Shown here: piece by piece, positions 44,010-53,046 of the stretch
Layout: every line of letters starts with the position of its first letter
Numbering within the stretch: position 1 is the stretch's first letter
DNA from: Methanosaeta sp. PtaB.Bin039
GTDB taxonomy: Archaea > Halobacteriota > Methanosarcinia > Methanotrichales > Methanotrichaceae
Assembly: GCA_002067795.1 (NCBI GenBank)
Contig: MVQI01000051.1
Location: 1 to 64,000 of the forward strand
Direction of reading: 5' to 3'
DNA length: 64,000 nt
Notes under the pieces: generated by a model
Told to the model about the DNA's origin: nothing
The model's input: the letters and a program-made list of their open reading frames with translations, nothing else
Databases searched by the model: none
Program-made: the position numbers and the translations under genes

Positions 44010-44804
44010 ATGATGACTCCACCACAGATCGCGGAGATCGACTCAACCAGCCACTCTGCCCCTCTGGTAGCGATACTGGGCAGGGTGGACCTGGGGGTGA
44101 ACGGTGACATGGAGACCATCGAGACACCCTACGGCCAGGTGGAAGCGGTCATGTCATCCCTGGGAGGTGTGCCCATCCTGCTGATATCCAGGCATGGAAA
44201 AGATAGGCTCCCGCCCCACAGGGTCAATTACCGTGCGCTCGTAGCGGCGGCGGCCCTTGCCAAAGCCCGCCGTCTGATCTCGGTGAATACCGTTGGCTCC
44301 ATGAGCCCAATCCCGGGAAGCTTCTTCTTGCCAGACGACTTCGTGGAGTTCACAAAGGCCCGGCCCAATACATTCTTCGAGGACCGGGCTACGCATGTGG
44401 GGATGTCACGGCCATATTGCCCGCAGATTCAAGAAGCACTTGGACATGGACTGGAGAAGGCTGGGGCTGCCGCCTCCCGTGGTGTCTATGTATGCACCGA
44501 GGGGCCTCATCTCGAGACGCCTGCCCAGATCCGCATGCTGAGCCAGTATGGCGATGTGGTGGGCATGACCGGCTATCCTGAGGTGGTTCTTGCGAGGGAG
44601 ATGTGCCTCTGTTACGCCTCTCTCTGCTTAATAACCAACCAGGCATCGGGACTTGCCGAGGGCCCGCTGAGCGCCCGCGATGTGGGAGAAACAACCGAGC
44701 GCTTAGCCCCAGTGATACGCCAGATCCTGGAAGAGGCAATCGTCAGGCTCCCTGTCGAGAGGAGATGCTCATGCCACCGGGCACTGGATGATGCCCACAT
44801 ATGA
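44010..44804 (+). CDS. S-methyl-5'-thioinosine phosphorylase
   Basis: 264 residues of the MTAP/PNP family. CTEGPHLETPAQIRML, VGMTGYPEVVLAREMCLCYASL and LITNQASG are the conserved base- and phosphate-site segments; the Thr/Pro pattern is that of the methylthioinosine enzymes of methanogens. With the MtnA homologue at 37 kb it would recycle the methylthio group after deamination of methylthioadenosine. It converges with the lipoprotein gene 10 bases away. Confidence 0.87.
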   Translation: MMTPPQIAEIDSTSHSAPLVAILGRVDLGVNGDMETIETPYGQVEAVMSSLGGVPILLISRHGKDRLPPHRVNYRALVAAAALAKARRLISVNTVGSMSPIPGSFFLPDDFVEFTKARPNTFFEDRATHVGMSRPYCPQIQEALGHGLEKAGAAASRGVYVCTEGPHLETPAQIRMLSQYGDVVGMTGYPEVVLAREMCLCYASLCLITNQASGLAEGPLSARDVGETTERLAPVIRQILEEAIVRLPVERRCSCHRALDDAHI

Positions 44805-44814
44805 GGTGGTCTTT

Positions 44815-45186
44815 TCAGATCACCCTGATCTGGACCGAGCCCTGGGCCCTCTGACCTGCCGAGTCCTCCAACTGGACAATTATCGTATGCGCGCCCTTCT
44901 TGAGCCCGTCAGGCCGCAGCCGAACGGATTCGCCTCTGCCCAAAGCGCCGTTCAGGTTGGAGGTCCACACGTAGGTGTAGGGCTTGCTGCCACCGCTGGC
45001 AACAGCAGAAAATGCCACTTCACCGCTTCCGCTCAGGATTTCACCGGACCGGGGAGACGTTATCTTGACCGCAATAGGCGATGCATCAGTCATGTCGGGG
45101 GAAGCGGGTGAGGGCGACTTCTCCTCCACGCATCCGGCCGCCAGAAGGACGACTGCCAGAGACAATGTCAACAGCATGGATCGCAT
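44815..45186 (-). CDS. Small lipoprotein with Ig-like domain
   Basis: 123 residues from ATG 45186. Signal with lipobox LLAAGC (Cys about residue 19), a Pro/Ser linker, then one Ig/PKD-like domain (ITSPRSGEILSGSGEVAFSA, YVWTSNLNGALGRGESV, HTIIVQLEDSAGQ). Anchored outside the membrane. Ligand unknown. Confidence 0.72.
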   Translation of the reverse strand: MRSMLLTLSLAVVLLAAGCVEEKSPSPASPDMTDASPIAVKITSPRSGEILSGSGEVAFSAVASGGSKPYTYVWTSNLNGALGRGESVRLRPDGLKKGAHTIIVQLEDSAGQRAQGSVQIRVI

Positions 45187-45529
45187 AAAGATGCATTTGG
45201 TCAGGGATGGATAATACTTCTTTCGGTTTAGCGTCCCTATAGACCTAATTAAGGCAAGAACAGGCTGCCGCATTTGCCCCATATGATTCGATGCTGGATG
45301 TGGCCATCCAGGGCCATTCGAAGCTGCTGGATGGAGGAAAGAAGGACATCGGGTCGATTCATCCGTGCAGGGCCTTGAGGATCGCAGGCGAAAGTCGCGT
45401 GCTAGGGAGAAGGGACACTTGGAAGAACGCCCGGTATATGTCAAGACTTGTTGAGACGGCTACTTTCGGGGAAAATGTGTCGATGCTGCCAGTAAACAAA
45501 AAAAAGGCCTGGATAGCCCGGTGGCGCCC
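45187..45529. other. Gene-free stretch with a likely terminator
   Basis: 343 bases without a supported gene. A T-run on the minus strand (45498-45506) about 25 bases after the stop of the exported-protein gene is a probable terminator. A TATA-like AGTATTATCC read on the minus strand near 45207-45216 may serve the lipoprotein gene. Confidence 0.4.
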
Positions 45530-46612
45530 CTACGGGAAGAGGTAGGCGGCCGTCCCCGGCTCCACGTTGATCTGCTTGAATCCGCCGGCATCGAAGAACA
45601 TGGTCTTCGGATAATTGAATTCGCCGTCGAACACCCGGATGTTGTGGTACCCTGGGGTCACGGTGAAGCTGAACTTGCCGTCAGAGACGTCGCCGCCCTG
45701 GCCATCCTGCCCGATCAGCTTACCATCAACATAGACCAGGTAGTTTCTCATCCCCGACGACACTATTAATGCTCGGGAGCTGCCGGAGCTGACGCCAGGG
45801 TAATGGGTTGGGGCTTCTTGGGAAGGCGTGCTCACCGGCCCGGTGATCAGGCCGGATGGGTACTGGACACCGCCGGGAACCGTGGTGGCGCTGGGAACCT
45901 GGGTCCCAGCCTGGCCCCAGCTTGCCGGTGGCATGTCGGTCATCTGGCCTGAGGCCGGGGTGCCGACTGCACTAATCGGCAGCACGTCGATTATGACGGC
46001 ATTGCTTGGCCTGTCACCGGCTATGAAGAACACAACGTTGCGGCCGGGATTTGTCGCCTTGAACTCCATGTTGCTGTAATCAGCGAACATCCTGTAGCTT
46101 GTCTTCTGCACCGTATCGTTCGGGTAAATCTTGTAGATGACTGCAGTGCCACCCATCGGGGTGTAGGCAAGCAGGTTGACCAGGCTTCCGGCCGGGCAGA
46201 CAAGATACTGGGTCCAGGCGTCGTTATCGATTCCCATTATCCATAGCTGGTTCATTCCCAGAGAGGTGGTGAAGCTCTTGTACTGCCGGTAGGAGATGGG
46301 GGAGCTGCCCACCAGATAGACCTTGGCAGGCTCCTTGCCGAGTATATCGAATTTGACCGGGCTGCTGATCACCTCTCCGAGCAACGGGGAGCCTCCGGTC
46401 AGGAAGAACTCGTCGAAGAACGACAGGTTGGTCTCAAATCCAAACCATGAGAAGCTGGTGCTGGAGTTGAACCAGGGAAGGTCGGTACCAATCCCAAGAG
46501 CATTGTCGAAGATACCTGCGTACGAGTCCTCGAGGGGACCGTCTGGGCTTAAGGCCAGAGCTCCGCTGGCCGATGCCAGCAGCAATATCAATACGGCCAT
46601 TTCTCTAATCAT
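45530..46612 (-). CDS. Exported protein with PEGA-like C-terminal domain
   Basis: 360 residues: a signal peptide (about 1-21), a beta-rich domain (about 22-215) with several sequons, a Pro/Thr/Ser-rich linker (220-275), and a C-terminal domain where YLVYVDGKLIG and PGYHNIRVFDGE resemble a PEGA-type beta domain. No membrane anchor at the C-terminus. Function not recognised; probably a surface or secreted protein. Confidence 0.7.
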   Translation of the reverse strand: MIREMAVLILLLASASGALALSPDGPLEDSYAGIFDNALGIGTDLPWFNSSTSFSWFGFETNLSFFDEFFLTGGSPLLGEVISSPVKFDILGKEPAKVYLVGSSPISYRQYKSFTTSLGMNQLWIMGIDNDAWTQYLVCPAGSLVNLLAYTPMGGTAVIYKIYPNDTVQKTSYRMFADYSNMEFKATNPGRNVVFFIAGDRPSNAVIIDVLPISAVGTPASGQMTDMPPASWGQAGTQVPSATTVPGGVQYPSGLITGPVSTPSQEAPTHYPGVSSGSSRALIVSSGMRNYLVYVDGKLIGQDGQGGDVSDGKFSFTVTPGYHNIRVFDGEFNYPKTMFFDAGGFKQINVEPGTAAYLFP

Positions 46613-46698
46613 AACATTTGCCTCAGATCGTTTTGCAGCCTCAGGGTTGATGCTGCTCGATATAAAGAGTTAAGTCTCTCATGAAGGTCAGATGAACA

Positions 46699-47079
46699 TC
46701 AGCGAGGATTGCTGTACTGCTGCCGATCCACAAAGAACCTCTCCAGCTCTTGGTCGATCCGCCTCTCCTCCTCGGAGAAGACCGCTTCCTCTTGCAGATC
46801 TTTTTTTGCCGCAAGCCTGATGGAAAAACCCACGAATACGCCCTTAAGAAAGGCTGGACGCTCGTTTTCACCCAGGCTGGCTGCAGCCCGGTTGATATAG
46901 CGGCGAAGAATCGTCCCCGGTATAGAGCGAAAGCCCTCCAGCTCGATTATGCAGCCCTCAACCTCATCCTCAGAAAATCCCAGGTCCAGCATGAAGCTGA
47001 CCAGATCATCCCCCGCCTGCTGTTGCATATAAAATCCGTCCTCATGGCGGCAATGGCCCAGGTCGTCAGACTTCGTCAT
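46699..47079 (-). CDS. Small cytoplasmic protein of unknown function
   Basis: 126 residues from ATG 47079 (alternatives at 47109 and 47028). FMLDLGFSEDEVEGCIIELEG looks like a helical, UBA-like pair; the second half is charged and helical. No motifs, signal or membrane segment. Good coding composition and a conserved-looking hydrophobic pattern support it, but the family is not recognised. Confidence 0.55.
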   Translation of the reverse strand: MTKSDDLGHCRHEDGFYMQQQAGDDLVSFMLDLGFSEDEVEGCIIELEGFRSIPGTILRRYINRAAASLGENERPAFLKGVFVGFSIRLAAKKDLQEEAVFSEEERRIDQELERFFVDRQQYSNPR

Positions 47080-47213
47080 CCCCCGCTTGAGAGAAGAAGC
47101 CGACGGCAAATCCTGGTCTCGTCTTGCTGCAAGAAGAACCCGGCCATTTTGCCTTACCGAAGGCCGTGATACCAGCAGATAATTTTATTCCCTAATCAGG
47201 CCAATCGTCCTTC

Positions 47214-47708
47214 ATGTCCGCATCAGAACAGGTCCAGCCTGAGATCGGAGACTTGGCCCCTCCGTTTTGCCTGCCGGATCAGGATGACCACGAGGTCTGC
47301 CTTGCCGCCCTGGCCGGCAAGTGGGCGGTGCTGTACTTCTATCCCAAGGATAATACAAGCGGCTGCACCCAGGAGGCCAGGGAATTCTCTTCAGAAGTCG
47401 AGAGGTTCGAGCAGCTAGGGGCGGCAGTGCTGGGGATAAGCCCCGACTCGTCAGCCAGCCACGCTCGGTTCGCCGCCAAGCACCAGCTAAAGCTGAAGCT
47501 GCTAAGCGACCCGGAGCACAAGGCGCTGGAGGCCTACGGTGTCTGGGGCCAGAAGAAGATGTACGGACGCGAGTATTACGGTGTGACCAGGTCCACCTTC
47601 CTGATCGATCCGGAGGGAAGGATAGCCGAGATCTGGAGAAAAGTCAAGGTCAAGGACCACGCTATCGCAGTGCAAAGACGCCTTAAGGAACTCAGAGCCG
47701 GCACCTAG
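47214..47708 (+). CDS. bcp: Peroxiredoxin of the Bcp/PrxQ type
   Basis: 164 residues; reduces peroxides through a reactive thiol. LYFYPKDNTSGCTQEAREF contains the peroxidatic Cys in the TxxC context; the resolving Cys five residues later found in some PrxQ members is replaced, suggesting a one-Cys mechanism or an external partner. FLIDPEGRIAEIWRKVKVKDH is the usual C-terminal segment. TATA-like ATAATTTTATT (about 47180-47190) precedes it. Confidence 0.92.
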   Translation: MSASEQVQPEIGDLAPPFCLPDQDDHEVCLAALAGKWAVLYFYPKDNTSGCTQEAREFSSEVERFEQLGAAVLGISPDSSASHARFAAKHQLKLKLLSDPEHKALEAYGVWGQKKMYGREYYGVTRSTFLIDPEGRIAEIWRKVKVKDHAIAVQRRLKELRAGT

Positions 47709-47796
47709 AGGCAGGAGCGCCCAACCTGTCGGTCCCCTGTCCCTTTTCTTTGCGAAAAGGAGGCGGCAGGAGCAGCCCAGAGGAGCTGCCGGCCTT

Positions 47797-48255
47797 TCAG
47801 ATCCGGGGATAGGAGGGGTTGCCGAGGGACAGGAGGTGCAGCCCGGAGCGCTGGTCCAATGCCCGCCTGGCCGAAAGTCCGATCATCTCGATTATCACCA
47901 TCTCTAAAACCAGGTATACTTTCGCAGCTCCCCTCAGGCAGCCGGTTAGCGTATCCTCCCCGCGGCCGGCCGATGCATGAAGATGTACCCTGCTGCCACC
48001 ATCAGATGGAAATATAGTGGCTACGCCTACCAACTCCCAGGCACCTTCCACCGACTCGTAATGAGGCCTGGGAGGAATTACTGGCTGCTCAGGCCCGGTA
48101 ACCATGCTGCCCCTGCCCAGCCCCCCAAGGATATGAACGACCGCTGACTCGATCCCATGATCCATGGAGAAGCCGGACAGCGTATCCAGCAAATCCTCCC
48201 CGTCGTCCAGACGGAGCACGAAGACCCGCCCAAGTCGTCCCTCTGAGTACTGCAT
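47797..48255 (-). CDS. PPC-domain (DUF296) protein
   Basis: 152 residues of a single PPC domain: GRVFVLRLDDGEDLLDTL, ESAVVHILGGLGRGSM, and HLHASAGRGEDTLTGCLR are typical, the last with clustered His residues. The fold is a trimeric alpha/beta protein; in bacteria and archaea its function is unknown, while plant members fuse it to AT-hooks. No AT-hook is present here. Confidence 0.82.
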   Translation of the reverse strand: MQYSEGRLGRVFVLRLDDGEDLLDTLSGFSMDHGIESAVVHILGGLGRGSMVTGPEQPVIPPRPHYESVEGAWELVGVATIFPSDGGSRVHLHASAGRGEDTLTGCLRGAAKVYLVLEMVIIEMIGLSARRALDQRSGLHLLSLGNPSYPRI

Positions 48256-48376
48256 GAACCGATCTGATATGCGTCATGGTACCTGTCCTTTTCCCCAGGA
48301 CCGGATGAAAGGCGCATTTGCCCCAAAGGACATCTTTTCGCAAAGAATCGGAAGATCTTGATTCCTATCGTTTCGG

Positions 48377-48718
48377 TCACTGCGAGCCTCTGTCCTGCTC
48401 CACCATCTTGTCCAGAACGCAGCGCTTCCAGCGAATAGTCACCGGCCCTCCGCAGCGCCCTTCGAGCAGGAAGGATATACCTGGTCTGCCAAGGAGATAG
48501 CCCTTTAGCTGCTCCAGCAAGCCGGGACTGAGCCGCACCCTTCGCCCAGGCAGGATGAGGACACCCTCGTCGAGATCCAGGTCAGAGACCCGCACAGCAA
48601 CAAGGTCAGAGAGTTCGAGGCCTGTTTCGGATAGAAGCGATATTATGAGCCTGTCAAGTGGCGAGCTAGCCCTCCTGCAGAGCCTGCGGGCCATCTCCTG
48701 GTCCAAGCCGACGGTCAT
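48377..48718 (-). CDS. Truncated tyrosine-recombinase-like protein
   Basis: 113 residues resembling the start of a phage-integrase catalytic domain: IISLLSETGLELSDLVAVRVSDLDLDEG corresponds to the usual LLYxTGLRxSELLxLRWxDID. The catalytic Arg after TGL is Glu here, and the HxxR and Tyr motifs are missing, so it cannot act as a recombinase. It is either a decayed integrase or a protein that kept only the fold. It sits at the edge of an AT-rich, gene-poor stretch. Confidence 0.55.
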   Translation of the reverse strand: MTVGLDQEMARRLCRRASSPLDRLIISLLSETGLELSDLVAVRVSDLDLDEGVLILPGRRVRLSPGLLEQLKGYLLGRPGISFLLEGRCGGPVTIRWKRCVLDKMVEQDRGSQ

Positions 48719-49003
48719 GCCAGGCTGATGGATGGGGCAAATGCAAATGAATTGCGCCTGGGTGGCTTAAGGTGGCCTAAAGAACCTCGAAGATCGTATA
48801 CACCTGGCCTGGGGACGGACCAGACAGCCGGAATATATCGATGAGGAAGAAAGCAAATCGGTCCGAAAAGACCGCCCTCGTAGCGGAAAAGTACCCGCCT
48901 CTATGGCAATCCTCTTGCCGGAGATACCTCTTGTATAGCCATATCGGACATTGGCTGGCCTTTGCAGAGCCTATCAAGATGCTGATGAGGGCATCTTTTT
49001 TGT

Positions 49004-49252
49004 TCAGGCCTCGTAGAGCTCGTTTTGGACCAGACGGAACCTCTCCAGGAGTTCGGAGCCCTTGCTCGTTGTCTTATAGGTCGTGGTGTGCCCCTGAACG
49101 ACGTCGATCAGACCGTTCTTGGCCAAGAGATCAAGATAAGGATTCACCATCCTGAAGTTCAGGTTTGCCTGATAGACTATCCTGGTCTTGTTGGCGCCCT
49201 CTCTGCAGATGGTTAGGATGTCGTAAACGATCTCAGCTCTGCTTCTCTTCAT
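49004..49252 (-). CDS. Winged-helix DNA-binding protein 1
   Basis: 82 residues of the archaeal HTH_45-type winged helix. YDILTICREGANKTRIVYQANLNF contains the helix-turn-helix, and NPYLDLLAKNGLIDV the recognition helix and wing lead-in; YKTTSKGSELLERF completes the wing. A paralogue lies 360 bases upstream on the same strand. Likely a transcription regulator, target unknown. Confidence 0.8.
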   Translation of the reverse strand: MKRSRAEIVYDILTICREGANKTRIVYQANLNFRMVNPYLDLLAKNGLIDVVQGHTTTYKTTSKGSELLERFRLVQNELYEA

Positions 49253-49611
49253 GGTTCACCCCAAATCCGTCCCAGCCCAAAATCAGGGAAGGACATAGAT
49301 ACGACTGATTGTATTAAATCAGCAATTTTGCCTGTCATCTTTTCGGCATAAAACACTATCGCAGGAAAAGAACCATACCTGAAATCGAAAAGTTCTATAG
49401 AAAGAATTATTTAATAATCAATCAATTTGATGTAAATTGGAAAGTTTCCGACCAACTGCGAGGGATTCTGAGCCAGTACTTCAGATACATTACCCGTATT
49501 ACGGGCCAATCAGCAGAGTCGTTCTGAGCGGCTCTGCAGAAGCCCGATGCGGAGATCTGTGCGCGACGAACCATCACTGCCCAAAGACATGGCCGGTCGT
49601 GGGCGCAGACC
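49253..49611. other. Gene-free AT-rich stretch between winged-helix genes
   Basis: No supported gene. AT-rich between about 49300 and 49440 (for example ATTATTTAATAATC at 49404-49417), suitable for promoters or regulator binding. Nothing else recognised. Confidence 0.4.
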
Positions 49612-49887
49612 TCAGGGGACCAGCTCGCTCTCCGCGATCTCCTTCAGATCGGCATTGATGCTGCGCAGCTCATCCAGAAGCTTCATGCCCTTGGGCGACG
49701 TCTTGTAGAACTTGACCGATCCGGGCACCATCTCCAGAAATCCCCGGGCCATGAGGAGGTCTAGATAGGGATTTACCGTCCGGAAGTTCAGGTTGACCTT
49801 GTATACTATGCTTGTCTTGGTGGCCCCGTCAACGCACCGCTGAAGTATCTCGCAGATTATGTCGAGCTTGTCCCTCTTCAGGCTCAT
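49612..49887 (-). CDS. Winged-helix DNA-binding protein 2
   Basis: 91 residues, paralogous to the protein at 49004-49252: both have the pattern (A/G)xxKTxIVYxxNLNFRxVNPYLDLLxxxGxxxxVxG then YKTxxKGxxLL. The C-terminal tail (DELRSINADLKEI) may form a dimer helix. Upstream, a TATA-like CATATATAT (about 49924-49932) and the purine-rich GGATGGAGAGAG before ATG 49887 support expression. Confidence 0.8.
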   Translation of the reverse strand: MSLKRDKLDIICEILQRCVDGATKTSIVYKVNLNFRTVNPYLDLLMARGFLEMVPGSVKFYKTSPKGMKLLDELRSINADLKEIAESELVP

Positions 49888-50514
49888 CTCTCTCCATCCT
49901 CAATTTTTTTGATTTATTCTATTCATATATATCCCCTGTGGAAAGCCATGAACTTGCACGATCTGGACGGCCTGGCAATGTTTTAAAATAATAATTATTA
50001 AATTAATTCAGCAGGCCCGTTCATCGGGGGGAGGGAGTGAGATTGTGGGCCCGCTGATATGGCCTAGTTCTATTTGGCTGGTCTACCAATCATCCGCACA
50101 AGAATTAATTTGAAGATAAATAAGTTTTTCTTATAAAAGCATATAATCGATGGGCCTGCCAGGCCAAGCCGTGGCGATCTTCAGAATAAAGACCTTACAT
50201 TCTGATCCTTGGAAATCCGCGACCAATTCCGGCATCTCTCCGGGGGCAAACCGGGCGGTCCTCCATCCGCAGCAAAAATGGCCTTTGCATCTTCGCGACA
50301 GATGGTACGGGCTTCAAGGAGGGATCGGGAAGTCCAAAGCCGGATCGGACCGCCTCCAGATCCCGGCAACCCAAGCACAGGCAGATTTGCCTGGAGGTCC
50401 GCAGGCGCCGAACCCCCGAAAAGGGCTTTTGGCATGCTGCTATATTTCTGTCCTGCGGGCAGCACGAGGCTTGAGAACCCTGATTTATCGTGTCATAAAC
50501 GGTTCTGATCTGGA
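49888..50514. other. Gene-free region with strong plus-strand promoter, possible ncRNA
   Basis: 49975-50010 is extremely AT-rich (AAAATAATAATTATTAAATT). A consensus-like TATA box TTATAAAAG (50131-50139) points rightwards and predicts a start near 50160, where the hairpin GGCCT-GCC-AGGCC (50153-50165) lies. The 350 bases that follow are GC-rich but hold no frame with convincing protein features; the frame at 50150-50584 would begin upstream of the predicted start. A structured RNA or a decayed gene is possible; I did not match it to RNase P or SRP RNA. Confidence 0.3.
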
Positions 50515-50733
50515 TCAGGATGAGCCGCCAGGCTTTCGGGGCCGATACTTGCGGGTCACGAAGCGCGTCCTGCCGCCGCCATAATCCCTGCTTACCCGGG
50601 CGGCAACGGTCTTCTCGATTCGCAGGTCCCGTGACCTCCTATCCCTTGCGGCCCTGACTACCACCAGGTAATTCAGGGCATAAAAGACCGGGAGGGCCAT
50701 AATGCAGACAACCACTACCTGCCAGATCTCCAT
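50515..50733 (-). CDS. Small single-span membrane protein
   Basis: 72 residues from ATG 50733. One hydrophobic helix (about 4-26, WQVVVVCIMALPVFYALNYL) is followed by a highly basic tail (many Arg and Lys, ending YRPRKPGGSS) that would face the cytoplasm. A very good TATA-like box (ACTATTTATAC on the minus strand, 50755-50765) lies 22-32 bases upstream. Family not recognised. Confidence 0.62.
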   Translation of the reverse strand: MEIWQVVVVCIMALPVFYALNYLVVVRAARDRRSRDLRIEKTVAARVSRDYGGGRTRFVTRKYRPRKPGGSS

Positions 50734-50895
50734 GCCAGATGGATTGCATGAGGGGTATAAATAGTTCGTATCTGGCCGCAAGCCTGCCCGGGCAAGAAGG
50801 CCAGATCACGATTATACAGCAAGACTGTTACCACCACCCCACTTGAGTGCCTCACCGATGCGGGATGAAGATGGCAACAAAGACAAAAAAAGCCA

Positions 50896-52911
50896 TCAGA
50901 ACTTGTCGAGCAGACGCCTGTAGAAATCCCTCTCCCGGCCTCTGGTGGTGCGCACCAGCCTGGCCAAGATCAGCTCCGGAGTCGAACGGGCAAGATGGTT
51001 GTACCTTGGGCTGCGTCTGACCACCAGGTTGTTCTGGCTGTCCAGACCCTCCGCCTCGATCCCGTCCACCCTGACCGGGGTCTTGATAAAGCGCCGCACC
51101 TCACCGGCCAGGTGGCTGACGAATACGCCTGCCGAACCATGATAATTTAGCTCGTCCAGCATGGCGGCTATGATTCGAGCTGAGGCTCCGGGCTCGGTTA
51201 TGGCCTCCAGCTCGTCGGCAAGGACCAGCTTGCTTTGGTCGTCCTCCACCGCCGAGAACTTCCGAAGCGCCGTCTCAAATGCGCCAGCACTCAGCGTCCC
51301 TCGCCCCTTGGAGAAGTAAAAGAGGCGGCAAAAGAGGCCCACACGTGACTGCCTGGCAGGAACCGGAAGCCCCATATGGGCCAGTATCGCCACCTGGGCC
51401 ATCAGGTCCAGAAGCGAGGTCTTGCCCCCGGAGTTTACCCCGCTTAGGATGGATACGCGCTCGGAAAACTCAGTAAGAGAGGTATCTCCAAGGGCGTAGC
51501 TGACCGGCTCTGCATCCCGCAAGAATAGGTTGCGCCCTTCCAGAAAACCGATGCAGGGATGGCTTGTCAGCTCGGCCTCAACAAGCCCTGAGGAGAGACA
51601 GAAGCAGCCCAGAGAATAGCGGAAATCGAACTCCATCAGGTAACGGATGAGGCTTTTGACCGCCTCCTTCCGACCGAAAAGCTCGCTGGCCAACCGTCGC
51701 CTGGCACGGAGGATGCGGGCTTCCCTCGCCGAGAGAACCTCCTGCTCGAACCGCCGCAGCGCTCCCCGGTCCATCTGCAACGGAAAGCCAGCCTCTACGG
51801 CGAATACCTCCTCGAGCTTGACCGCTTCCCCGCCCCGCAGATCGAGTCGATCCAAGGCCCTGGCAGCTGCGTCGCGCAGAACTCTTTGGTATATCCCCCG
51901 CATCTGCACCCCGAGGACCTCAGACACCCCCCTGCCCAGTGCCAATAGAAGCTCCTTTCCACCAAGAGTGACTGAGCTTGCCTCGATCTGCCTCCTGATC
52001 TCTCCGTTGGCCCAGGAGAAGGCCTCCTCGACAGCAGGAGCCAGCTGTTGGGATAAATCGTGCAGCCGGCAAGCTTCCTGATCTTCACCCATCTCCAGGT
52101 CAGCCATTAGTGCAGAAGTCCCCTGCAGCCCGGGAAACTCCTCGATGCCGGCCTGCTCAAGGATCTCGGCTGCAGAAAGCGCCGCCCTGATGATGCCGAG
52201 GTTCTCCTGGAAGTATGCCAGTATGGCTTCCGGCACCAGATACCAGACCTCTGTGGACTCCACATTCTCCAGGTTGCGGCTCTCGAATTCCAGGTCGCCG
52301 AGGAAGCCCACCTGCCTGTACCCGCCAACGACATCCCGCAGCTCCATGGGATTTTCGACGAGGTGCAGGTCGATTAGCCGGTCCAGCCCACGGGCACGAA
52401 AGCCCTCGAGCACCTTGGCACTGTCCACAACAAGGGCCCTATCCCGAACCCGAGGGCTGGGTCGTTCCCGGAGAGGACCTATCTTGCGAAGCAGATCCTC
52501 AATTCCCGTTCCCTGCAGCCGCTGTGCCAGTGAGACCGCCTCACCTGCGAGTCGTCTGTTCTCTTGTATCAACTCCATAGAGGAGGATGGAAAGAGGGCT
52601 GAGAGGCGCAGCCGCGCATAATCCGTATGAGCAAAACCGGCGATTATGCGCAATATCTGGTCGCATACGCGGCCTGCCTCCTCCGTTGCCAGGAAATCCT
52701 CAGGACGTACCCTGTGGCGAACGGCTGATGCAAACCGTGCCAGCGAGACTGCCTGCCGCTCGCTCACCGCGCCAGACAGCGCGGCTACATCGCCACCCAG
52801 GACCACTTGCAAAGCAGCCTCTTCACTTCCAAAGTGCTGAACCAGCCTCTCCTTAAGTCGGGGGCCGATCCCGGGAATGTCCCGCAGCTCCATCGCCATT
52901 GTCCATCCCAT
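50896..52911 (-). CDS. MutS-family ATPase with N-terminal helix-hairpin-helix
   Basis: 671 residues from ATG 52911 (52899 and 52893 also possible). It starts with helix-hairpin-helix DNA-binding sequence (LRDIPGIGPRLKERLVQHFG, about 7-26). The C-terminal MutS ATPase domain has Walker A GVNSGGKTSLLDLM, Walker B LVLADELEAITEPG and an H-loop FVSHL. Canonical MutS has GPNMGGKS; the mismatch-binding domain I is absent. It belongs with archaeal MutS-like proteins of uncertain role in recombination or repair. A TATA-like CATAAATATC (minus, 52924-52933) suggests a leaderless mRNA. Confidence 0.84.
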   Translation of the reverse strand: MGWTMAMELRDIPGIGPRLKERLVQHFGSEEAALQVVLGGDVAALSGAVSERQAVSLARFASAVRHRVRPEDFLATEEAGRVCDQILRIIAGFAHTDYARLRLSALFPSSSMELIQENRRLAGEAVSLAQRLQGTGIEDLLRKIGPLRERPSPRVRDRALVVDSAKVLEGFRARGLDRLIDLHLVENPMELRDVVGGYRQVGFLGDLEFESRNLENVESTEVWYLVPEAILAYFQENLGIIRAALSAAEILEQAGIEEFPGLQGTSALMADLEMGEDQEACRLHDLSQQLAPAVEEAFSWANGEIRRQIEASSVTLGGKELLLALGRGVSEVLGVQMRGIYQRVLRDAAARALDRLDLRGGEAVKLEEVFAVEAGFPLQMDRGALRRFEQEVLSAREARILRARRRLASELFGRKEAVKSLIRYLMEFDFRYSLGCFCLSSGLVEAELTSHPCIGFLEGRNLFLRDAEPVSYALGDTSLTEFSERVSILSGVNSGGKTSLLDLMAQVAILAHMGLPVPARQSRVGLFCRLFYFSKGRGTLSAGAFETALRKFSAVEDDQSKLVLADELEAITEPGASARIIAAMLDELNYHGSAGVFVSHLAGEVRRFIKTPVRVDGIEAEGLDSQNNLVVRRSPRYNHLARSTPELILARLVRTTRGRERDFYRRLLDKF

Positions 52912-53046
52912 TTCATAAGTGGAGATATTTATGCTGTTGGACAGAAGAGTGGCCAGGCGGCCTTTTGCCGGCAGAAAATCCGACGACTGGCTATTCTCTT
53001 TCATCCATGACGCAAATTTGATATCGTCGCTCTGAGAGGTGCCACT

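Noticed and set aside
50150-50584. 144-residue frame after the strong TATA box
   Set aside because: The ATG lies upstream of the predicted transcription start, composition is poor, and it overlaps the better-supported minus-strand membrane-protein gene.
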